Shown here piece by piece: positions 57,963-64,000 of a stretch of 64,000 nucleotides of DNA (positions are counted from its first letter, which is position 1; each line of letters begins with the position of its first letter). Under the pieces are notes generated by a model, which searched no databases, had not been told where the DNA came from, and saw nothing but the letters and a program-made list of their open reading frames with translations. Source of the DNA: Microbacterium helvum. GTDB taxonomy: Bacteria > Actinomycetota > Actinomycetes > Actinomycetales > Microbacteriaceae. The translations under genes were made by a program, and so were the position numbers. Location: positions 62,001 to 126,000 of the forward strand of contig NZ_JACXZS010000011.1 of assembly GCF_014779795.1 (NCBI RefSeq). Direction: 5' to 3'.

Positions 57963-57968
57963 ATTGTG
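57963..57968 (-). promoter_or_regulatory. Leaderless-type -10 of the coiled-coil gene
   Basis: Minus-strand CACAAT followed after 6 nt by GTG 57956. Confidence 0.35.
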
Positions 57969-58028
57969 CCGTCCGGGCGGTTCGCAATTCAGTCCCTGCG
58001 GGATCAGACCCGCCCGTGGAGCTCGGAA

Positions 58029-58379
58029 TCACGCCGCGCGACGCGAGGGCCTCGTTCGCACAGACGGAATTCCGGACACCGGCGTGGTGGCCGCCGCGCC
58101 GGCCCGGGCGCCACGGCGCTGGGAGCGCGCCGAGACGGCGTAGAGCACCAGCATGAGCGCCATCGTCACGAGATAGAAGCCGTGCAGCACCCAGATCGGC
58201 CCGAACGGCAGACTCACGACGTAGATCGTGTACGTGAGGTTGCCGACGTTGCCGAGCACCAGCGCGCTCGCGCTGTACGACCTGAGGTCGCGCGAGCGCA
58301 CGGCCTTCAGCAGCATCGGCAGGTTGGCCGCGGCGAACAGCACGGTCGAGACCGTCCCGGCGAGCATCGCAGCGTCCAT
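58029..58379 (-). CDS. SemiSWEET/PQ-loop-like membrane protein
   Basis: A 116-residue protein with three predicted helices and motifs LPMLLKAVRSRDLRSYS and LVLGNVGNLTYTIYVVSLP, like small PQ-loop or SemiSWEET carriers, followed by a basic tail. Transport of a small sugar is a family guess. ATG 58379 has no ribosome site; CATCTT lies 6 nt upstream on the minus strand. Confidence 0.7.
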   Translation of the reverse strand: MDAAMLAGTVSTVLFAAANLPMLLKAVRSRDLRSYSASALVLGNVGNLTYTIYVVSLPFGPIWVLHGFYLVTMALMLVLYAVSARSQRRGARAGAAATTPVSGIPSVRTRPSRRAA

Positions 58380-58456
58380 ACAGTGAAGATGCGGATGCCG
58401 GGCACGGCGATACATCCGCGTGCCGGGTTCAGCGCCCGGTAGGGCCGGAGCGGGCG

Positions 58457-59761
58457 TCAGACGGCGAGGATGGATGCGGCCTGTCGGGCTGCGCCGAGGG
58501 CCACATACTCCGCAGGCTCAGGCACCTCGACCGTCAGGCCGAGCACCAGCGGCGCGATCTGCCGCACCGCCTCGGACTGGGCGCCGCCGCCGATGAGCAG
58601 CGCGCGCTCCAGCGGCACACCGAGGCCGCGGAGGGCGTCGAGGCCGGCCGCGAGACCCGACAGCATGCCCTCGACCGCGGCGCGCGCGAGGTTCTCGCGC
58701 GTCGTCGAGGCGAGCGTCATGCCGGTCAGCGACGCGGTCGCATCGGGGAGGTTCGGGGTGCGCTCGCCCTCGAAGTACGGCACCAGGGCTAGTCCCGCTG
58801 CGCCGGGCTCGGCGGCGAGGGCGAGGCGCGACAGCTCCACGTGGTCGACGCCCAGCACGCGGGCGATCGCGTCGAGCACGCGTGCGGCGTTGAGCGTCGC
58901 CACCAGCGGCAGGAAGCGGCCGGTGCAGTCGGCGAAGCCGGCCACCGTGCCCGAGGGGTCGATCGTTCGCTGCTCGCTGACCGCGAAGACCGTGCCCGAT
59001 GTGCCGATGGAGACGACGACGTCGCCGGGCCCGGCGCCGAGACCGAGAGCGGCACCGGCGTTGTCGCCCGCGCCCCCGCCGACCCGTCGGCCGTCGGAGT
59101 CGGTGACCCACTCGTCGGGTCCGAGCACACGTGGCAGCACGGCGTCGTGGCCGAGCGCCACGATGAGCAGCTCGCGGTCGTAGGAGTCGTCCTCGGGGTT
59201 CCAGTAACCGGTGCCGGAGGCATCCGATCGATCCGTCGTGAGCTCGTCGAGCACGGGGCCGCGCGCGGACTCGTCCGCCGGGCCGAAGCCGCGCAGGCGC
59301 CAGGTGAGCCAATCGTGCGGCAGGGCGACGGCCGCGACGCGCGCGGCGTTGTCGGGTTCGGCGTCGCGCAGCCAGCGCAGCTTGGTGATGGTGAAGGATG
59401 CCACCGGCACGAGCCCCGTGCGGCGCGCGAGCTCGTCGGCGCCGAACTCGGCGATGAGGTCCGCGGCCGCGCCCGCCGAGCGGGTGTCGTTCCACTGCAG
59501 CGCGTCGCGGATGACCCGGCCGTCGGCGTCGAGCGCCACCATGCCGTGCTGCTGGCCGCCGATCGCCCAGGCCGGAACGTCGTCGAGCCCGCCGGCCTCG
59601 GCGATCGCCGCCTGCAGCGCCGTCCACCACGCCTCGGGATCGACCGACGTGCCGTCAGGGTGCGAGGCACGCCCGTGGCGCACGATGGAGCCGTTCGCGG
59701 CATCCACGATCACGACCTTGCACGACTGCGTGGACGAGTCCACTCCCATGACGAGCGTCAC
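58457..59761 (-). CDS. xylB: Xylulokinase
   Basis: A 434-residue FGGY-family kinase that phosphorylates D-xylulose with ATP. The phosphate loop is GVDSSTQSCKVVI, followed by GGQQHGMVAL (about 77), GTSGTVFA and the C-terminal GGGAQS. It is somewhat shorter than the usual 480-500 residues, mostly in the middle. GTG 59761 follows AGGAGC. It is downstream of xylA in one operon, with a large hairpin between them. Confidence 0.92.
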   Translation of the reverse strand: MTLVMGVDSSTQSCKVVIVDAANGSIVRHGRASHPDGTSVDPEAWWTALQAAIAEAGGLDDVPAWAIGGQQHGMVALDADGRVIRDALQWNDTRSAGAAADLIAEFGADELARRTGLVPVASFTITKLRWLRDAEPDNAARVAAVALPHDWLTWRLRGFGPADESARGPVLDELTTDRSDASGTGYWNPEDDSYDRELLIVALGHDAVLPRVLGPDEWVTDSDGRRVGGGAGDNAGAALGLGAGPGDVVVSIGTSGTVFAVSEQRTIDPSGTVAGFADCTGRFLPLVATLNAARVLDAIARVLGVDHVELSRLALAAEPGAAGLALVPYFEGERTPNLPDATASLTGMTLASTTRENLARAAVEGMLSGLAAGLDALRGLGVPLERALLIGGGAQSEAVRQIAPLVLGLTVEVPEPAEYVALGAARQAASILAV

Positions 59762-59796
59762 TGCTGCTCCTTGTGTACGAGTCGAGGTGTCCGAGT

Positions 59797-59863
59797 CGAG
59801 ACAGGGGATTCCGCACGAGACCGAGGGTGTGGCCCCCGGTCTCGGCGTGAATCCCCTGTCTCG
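59797..59863 (-). promoter_or_regulatory. Large intercistronic hairpin between xylA and xylB
   Basis: A perfect 15-bp outer stem (59797-59811 with 59849-59863), a 4x4 internal loop and an 8-bp inner stem (CGAGACCG with CGGTCTCG). Such structures protect the upstream message or dampen the downstream gene, so xylA would be expressed more than xylB. Confidence 0.6.
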
Positions 59864-59889
59864 GCGAGGGATGGAGGGACGGGCCGGGC

Positions 59890-61095
59890 TCAGCGAGCGC
59901 CGAGCAGGTGCTCGGTCGCCAGCTGCTGCAGGCGGACGAAGCCGAAGCCCTTGCCGCCGAGGTACGCGTCGGTGTCGAAGTCCTCGTACGCCGAGCGGTC
60001 GGCCTTGAGGTCCTCGATCGTCTCGTCCTCGTTCAGCGTGGGCACCGACAGCTCGGGCACCTTGGCGGCGGCGAGCGCCTCCTGCACCTCGGGGTCGGCG
60101 CGGAACGCCGCGGCGCGCTCCTTGAGCAGCAGGTACGTGCGCATGTTCGCGGCGGCCGAGTCCCAGACGCCGTTCTCGTCCTCGGTGCGGGAGGGCTTGT
60201 AGTCGAAGTGGCGCGGGCCGTCGTAGGCCGGCACGCCACCGGGGCCGCCGTTCTCGAGCAGGTCGACGAGTGCGAACGCGTTGTGCAGGTCGCCGTGGCC
60301 GAACACGAGGTCCTGGTCGTACTTGATGCCACGCTGGCCGTTGAGGTCGATGTGGAAGAGCTTGCCGTGGTACAGCGCCTGCGCGATGCCGGCGGCGAAG
60401 TTGAGGCCCGCCATCTGCTCGTGGCCGACCTCGGGGTTGAGGCCCACGAGCTCGGGACGCTCGAGCGAGTCGATGAACGCGATCGCGTGGCCGAGCGTCG
60501 GCAGGAGGATGTCGCCGCGGGGCTCGTTCGGCTTGGGCTCGATGGCGAAGCGGATGTCGTAGCCCTTGTCGACGACGTAGTCGCCGAGCAGGTTCACGGC
60601 CTCGCGGTAGCGCTCGAGCGCGGCGCGGATGTCCTTCGCCGAGTCGTACTCGGCACCCTCGCGGCCACCCCACATGACGAACGTCTTGGCGCCGAGCTCG
60701 GCGCCGAGGTCGAGCTGCCGGATGACCTTGCGCAGCGCGAAGCGGCGGACGTCGCGGTCGTTCGAGGTGAAGCCGCCGTCCTTGAAGACGGGGGCCGAGA
60801 ACAGGTTGGTGGTGACCATCGGCACGATGAGGCCGGTGTCGGCGAGCGCGCCCTTCAGGCGGTCGATCTGCGTCTGGCGCTCAGCATCCGTCGAGCCGAA
60901 GGCGAACAGGTCGTCGTCGTGGAAGGTGAGGCCGTAGGCGCCCAGCTCGGCGAGCTTCTCGACGGCGTGCACGACATCGAGGTGCGGGCGGGTCGGGCCG
61001 CCGAACGGGTCGGTGCCGTTGTAGCCGATCGTCCAGAGTCCGAACGAGAACTTGTCGGCGCGGGTCGGGGTCGGTCCTGAACTCTGCGTGGGCAT
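59890..61095 (-). CDS. xylA: Xylose isomerase
   Basis: A 401-residue class I-type xylose isomerase (D-xylose to D-xylulose, TIM barrel, two metals). Key features: FHDDDLFAFG with the catalytic His, TFVMWGGREGAEYDSAKD, IEPKPNEPRGDILLP with metal-binding Glu, PEVGHEQMAG and IDLNGQRGIKYDQDLVFGHGD. ATG 61095 follows AAAGGAGC. It is divergent from the GH30-type gene. Confidence 0.96.
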   Translation of the reverse strand: MPTQSSGPTPTRADKFSFGLWTIGYNGTDPFGGPTRPHLDVVHAVEKLAELGAYGLTFHDDDLFAFGSTDAERQTQIDRLKGALADTGLIVPMVTTNLFSAPVFKDGGFTSNDRDVRRFALRKVIRQLDLGAELGAKTFVMWGGREGAEYDSAKDIRAALERYREAVNLLGDYVVDKGYDIRFAIEPKPNEPRGDILLPTLGHAIAFIDSLERPELVGLNPEVGHEQMAGLNFAAGIAQALYHGKLFHIDLNGQRGIKYDQDLVFGHGDLHNAFALVDLLENGGPGGVPAYDGPRHFDYKPSRTEDENGVWDSAAANMRTYLLLKERAAAFRADPEVQEALAAAKVPELSVPTLNEDETIEDLKADRSAYEDFDTDAYLGGKGFGFVRLQQLATEHLLGAR

Positions 61096-61141
61096 GACGC
61101 TCCTTTGCGGCGGGCAGCCGCTTCATGCGGCGGGCGGTAAA

Positions 61142-61155
61142 TGTTGCTGGCAACA
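61142..61155. promoter_or_regulatory. Palindromic operator TGTTGC-TG-GCAACA upstream of xylA
   Basis: A perfect 14-bp palindrome 47 bp upstream of xylA, adjacent to a minus-strand TATAGG -10. A ROK- or LacI-type xylose regulator would fit; none lies in the window. Confidence 0.5.
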
Positions 61156-61218
61156 ACCTATACCACTTCGCGCGCCGCGTCCATCTCCGCCTGCAGCGAA
61201 AGTTTCGAGAAATGAGCA

Positions 61219-61247
61219 TTGACGTTACGAGAATTGGTCCGTAACTT
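61219..61247 (+). promoter_or_regulatory. Probable promoter of the GH30-type gene
   Basis: TTGACG (61219) and TAACTT (61242) are spaced 17 nt. The -35 and -10 flank the inverted repeat GTTACG-N10-CGTAAC (61224-61245). Confidence 0.4.
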
Positions 61248-61263
61248 GATGACCAACGCGGCG

Positions 61264-61280
61264 CGATAACGTTTACATCG
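61264..61280. promoter_or_regulatory. LacI-type operator upstream of the GH30-type gene
   Basis: CGATAACGTTTACATCG matches the LacI-family half-site pattern AAACG-NTTNC around a central CG and lies between the predicted start of transcription and GTG 61305. Carbohydrate control is inferred. Confidence 0.5.
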
Positions 61281-61304
61281 CCGCACAGATTCGAAGGAGA
61301 AGCT

Positions 61305-63224
61305 GTGAGAAGGACACTGTCATTACTCGCGGCCGCAGGCCTGGTGGGCGCCGGCTTCGCCACCGCCCCCGCCGCCTCGGCCGACGACACCACCGCGATC
61401 GATCTTCAACCCGAGAGCGTCCAGCAGACCATCGACGGCTTCGGCTACTCGGCGGCTTTCCAGCGCACCCACCGGCTGAACCTGCTGTCGGACGAGAAGA
61501 AGGCCGAGGCCGTCGAGCTCCTCCTCGGCGATACGGGCGTCGACCCGTCGATCCTCCGGCTCGGCATCGGCGGCCAGTCGACCGCGCCGTACGACTGGAT
61601 GCTGTCCATCCAGCCGACGGATCCCGGCGGCCCCGATGCCGAGCCGAACTACCAATGGGACGGTTACGACAACGGCGAAGTGTGGTTCGCTCAGGCCGCC
61701 GAGGCGGCGGGCGTCGAGTACATCTACGGCAACGCGTGGACCGCCCCCGGGTACATGAAGACCAACAACAGCCCGACGAACGGCGGGACGCTGTGCGGGC
61801 TGTCGGGCACCAGCTGCGCCAGTGGCGACTGGACGGGGGCCTACGCCGACTACCTCGTCGCCTGGGCCGACTTCTACCAGCAGGAAGGCGTCGACATCGA
61901 CGGGATCGCCTTCACGAACGAACCGGATTACACATCCGGATACGAATCCATGCGCTTCACCCCCGCCCAGGCCGCCGAGTTCGCAAAGAAGCTCGGCCCG
62001 GTCGCGGACGCCGCGGGGTATGACGTCCTCTGCTGCGAGTCGTTCGGCTGGACGCAGGGCAAGAACTACCACAGCGCGATCCTCGAAGACCCCGAGGCCG
62101 CGAAGTGGGTCGACGTCCTCACCGCGCACTCCTACGCGAGCAGGTCCGACACTCCGTTCGAGACCGACAGGTCGCTGTGGATGTCGGAATGGGCGGCATC
62201 GGTGGCCGGACTCACGCAGTTCAATCCGAACTGGGACGGCGAGACCCCCGCAGGTTCGGACGGCATCCGCCTCGTCGATCACATGATGGACTCGCTCACG
62301 CGCGCGAACGCCACCGGCTACCTCTGGTGGCTGGGGGTGAGCCAGGGCGGCTCGGGTTCGCTCATGGTCGTCGATGCCGACAACGACACCTACACCGTCG
62401 GTGCCCGCCTGTGGGGAATGGCGGCGTTCAGCAGGTTCGTCCGGCCGGACGCCGTGCGCTTCGACGCCGTGCACTCCCTTCCGGACCTCAAGGTCGCCGC
62501 GTTCGACAACGCCGACGGCACGCGCGTCGTGCAGCTGCTGAACAACGGCACGACCGCGCTGTCCACCGATATCGACCTCGACCGTCAGCCCACGGCGTAC
62601 CTGAACGACCAGACGCATCATCTCGAGGTCGTCGACGGCATCGCGGCGACGGCGGACGGAAAGACCGACCTCGTGCTCCCCGCCCGTTCGCTGGTGACGC
62701 TGGTGGTCGAGCCGGGTGACGACGGCACCGGCATCCCGGTGGAGGCGACCGTCCCGGAGCCGTCCGAGCCCGGATCGCTCTCACTGAGCGTGGCGGACTA
62801 CGGCGACGGCGTCGTGCTCGACGACGCGGGCAACGCGGGCGATCGTCTGCGTTTCACCGGTGCGCTGCCGGCGGTCACCGTGACCGATTCCCGCAACGCC
62901 GACCAGGCCGGGCAGGGGGGATGGTCCGTCTCGGGGCAGTCCACCGACCTGTCCGCCGGAACGGCTGCGGTGGGAGCGGCGCATCTCGGGTGGACTCCGC
63001 GGCTGGCCGCGCCACGTGCGGGCGTGACGGCGGGCGCCCCGGTGGCGACCGCGCTCAGCGGCGGAACGGGTCTGGCCGGTCCGAGCCCTCTGGGGCAGGC
63101 GACATCCGAAGGGCGGTACGGATCGACCGAGCTCGGCGCCGACCTGCTGCTCGAGGTCCCGGTGGACACCGCACCAGGCACGTACAGGGGCACACTCGCG
63201 GTCACCCTCTTCCCCGAGGACTGA
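61305..63224 (+). CDS. Secreted GH30-type glycosidase with WxL-like C-terminal domain
   Basis: A 639-residue exported enzyme: signal peptide (1-26, cleavage near PAASA), a GH30-like TIM barrel plus side beta domain (about 30-470), a linker rich in Pro, Glu and Gly, and a C-terminal beta domain (about 490-639). The acid/base Glu is near 206 in FTNEPDYTSG, the nucleophile Glu near 294 in WMSEWAAS. The end domain with GGWSVSGQSTDLSAG, LGWTP and the terminal TYRGTLAVTLFPED looks like an actinobacterial WxL domain, so the enzyme probably stays on the cell wall. Divergent from xylA, it fits xylan breakdown feeding xylose uptake. Confidence 0.85.
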   Translation: MRRTLSLLAAAGLVGAGFATAPAASADDTTAIDLQPESVQQTIDGFGYSAAFQRTHRLNLLSDEKKAEAVELLLGDTGVDPSILRLGIGGQSTAPYDWMLSIQPTDPGGPDAEPNYQWDGYDNGEVWFAQAAEAAGVEYIYGNAWTAPGYMKTNNSPTNGGTLCGLSGTSCASGDWTGAYADYLVAWADFYQQEGVDIDGIAFTNEPDYTSGYESMRFTPAQAAEFAKKLGPVADAAGYDVLCCESFGWTQGKNYHSAILEDPEAAKWVDVLTAHSYASRSDTPFETDRSLWMSEWAASVAGLTQFNPNWDGETPAGSDGIRLVDHMMDSLTRANATGYLWWLGVSQGGSGSLMVVDADNDTYTVGARLWGMAAFSRFVRPDAVRFDAVHSLPDLKVAAFDNADGTRVVQLLNNGTTALSTDIDLDRQPTAYLNDQTHHLEVVDGIAATADGKTDLVLPARSLVTLVVEPGDDGTGIPVEATVPEPSEPGSLSLSVADYGDGVVLDDAGNAGDRLRFTGALPAVTVTDSRNADQAGQGGWSVSGQSTDLSAGTAAVGAAHLGWTPRLAAPRAGVTAGAPVATALSGGTGLAGPSPLGQATSEGRYGSTELGADLLLEVPVDTAPGTYRGTLAVTLFPED

Positions 63225-63240
63225 TCGAGGCCCGACCCTC

Positions 63241-63272
63241 GTGCGGCCGGCCGGGACACCGGCCGGCCGCAC
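63241..63272 (+). terminator. Hairpin between the GH30-type and DUF916-like genes
   Basis: A perfect 14-bp GC-rich stem (63241-63254 with 63259-63272) and 4-nt loop, 16 nt after the glycosidase stop and 25 nt before the next start. It would let the second gene be made at lower level. Confidence 0.65.
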
Positions 63273-63297
63273 CTCTCACTCTCACCGGAGATCACGA

Positions 63298-64000
63298 TGA
63301 ACGTCCACCCTCTGCTCTCTCGCACCGTCGCGACGGCGGCCCTCACGCTCACGCTCGCGATCGGCGCTGTCGCGTACCCGGCCACGGCCGAAGAATCCGG
63401 TGAAGGCGGCCCCACGACGACCTGGTCGCTCTCCCCCGCCTCGGCGGAGGGCCCGGACGCACGGATCTCACTGCGCCATGTCATCGATCCCGGCGGCAGC
63501 GCCCCGGACTTCGTATCCCTGACGAATTTCAGCCCGCATCCCGCGAGCTTCGACGTGTACGCGAGCGACGGCATCGTCACGGATGACGGCGACTTCGACC
63601 TTCTGCCACCCGGAGAACCGCCCGTCGACGGCGGCTCGTGGATCTCGGTGGGCACTGTCGAGGGGGGATTCGTCGCTGACGGCGTGCTCACCATCGAGCT
63701 CCAGCCCGGCGCCTCCGTCGTGGTCCCCGTGACGGTGTCGGTCCCCGAGAACGCGACTCCGGGCGACCACCCCGCCGGCATCGTCGCGCAGTACAAGCCC
63801 GCCGCGGGCGGTTCGGTGCAGTTCGCCAGCCGCGTCGGCGTGCGGGCTCATCTGCGCGTCGCGGGCGACGTCGTCGCAGCGCTGGAGCCGACGGTCGTGT
63901 CGTCGTCGTATGAACCCTCCTGGAACCCGTTCGCCCCCGGAAGACTGCGCGTGGAGTACCGACTGGACAATGTCGGCAACGTGCGGCTCGGGGCGGAGGC
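63298..64000 (+). CDS. DUF916-like (WxL-interacting) wall protein, 3' end outside window
   Basis: The first 234 residues of a secreted protein: signal peptide (to about residue 30), then an Ig-like domain with WSLSPASAEGPDARISLRH, SVSVPENATPGDHPAGIVAQY and LRVEYRLDNVGNVRLGAEA, which match the DUF916/WxLIP domain that binds WxL proteins and peptidoglycan. Its position right after a WxL-bearing glycosidase supports the call. The C-terminus, including any membrane anchor, is not visible. Confidence 0.8.

Noticed and set aside
1..64000. tRNA or rRNA genes
   Set aside because: No acceptor-stem plus TTC-loop pattern or rRNA sequence was noticed in any intergenic region.

Overview
The window reads as a chromosomal segment of a high-GC Gram-positive actinobacterium, most likely Microbacteriaceae (Microbacterium-like). 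Reasons: GC-rich coding with G/C-ending codons, many GTG starts, DivIVA-type coiled-coil, PspC, PucR, ABC-F, Lhr and Nei2-type genes typical of Actinobacteria, many apparently leaderless genes (TAnnnT 6-8 nt before the start codon), and a very frequent GGATGCC/GGCATCC heptamer. No rRNA, tRNA, CRISPR array or intact insertion sequence was seen.

Layout. 1-10.5 kb: housekeeping genes (lipid kinase, an Lrp-regulated DUF6421/SDR/threonine aldolase operon, a DivIVA-like coiled-coil protein, an M3 peptidase, a Nudix-fold protein, a membrane protein, an esterase). 10.5-12.6 kb: a visibly lower-GC island with a secreted matrixin-type metalloprotease and a lipoprotein, flanked by broken genes. 12.8-21 kb: an ABC-F protein, PspC, a Pro-rich membrane protein, the large Lhr helicase overlapping a Nei-type DNA glycosylase. 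21-37.7 kb: polyamine/amine uptake and breakdown (potA-D-B-C, amidohydrolase, FAD amine oxidase plus cupin, PucR regulator, CoA-acylating semialdehyde dehydrogenase, class III aminotransferase) interrupted by an HxlR/epimerase pair, a cysteine hydrolase and an alcohol dehydrogenase. 37.7-42.7 kb: two secreted collagen-like proteins, a 41-residue cysteine peptide, a hexapeptide-repeat protein, a 71-residue HTH protein and a large LuxR-type ATPase, tied together by three copies of the palindrome CGAGTAG-N4-CTACTCG. 43-45 kb: nuclease, DUF1304, a headless LysR ligand domain, and a tiny 36-codon gene with its own control signals. 45.3-50.7 kb: sigma factor, small protein, subtilase with an octapeptide repeat, and CHAT caspase-like protease, flanked by imperfect direct repeats. 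50.7-58.4 kb: amidotransferase, TspO-like protein, cation/proton antiporter, an ABC-2-like exporter divergent from its TetR regulator with twin operators, a small alarmone synthetase, two oppositely oriented 20-bp tandem arrays, a coiled-coil protein and a SemiSWEET-like protein. 58.4-64 kb: xylB, xylA and, divergently, a secreted GH30-type glycosidase with a WxL-like C-terminus followed by a DUF916-type wall protein (cut by the window end).

The two regions that most deserve attention are the two-protease CHAT/subtilase/sigma module with the neighbouring tiny gene, and the collagen-like-protein regulon defined by the CGAGTAG palindromes. Everything here was read by eye from the sequence; no database or structure search was run, and family names rest on motif recognition.
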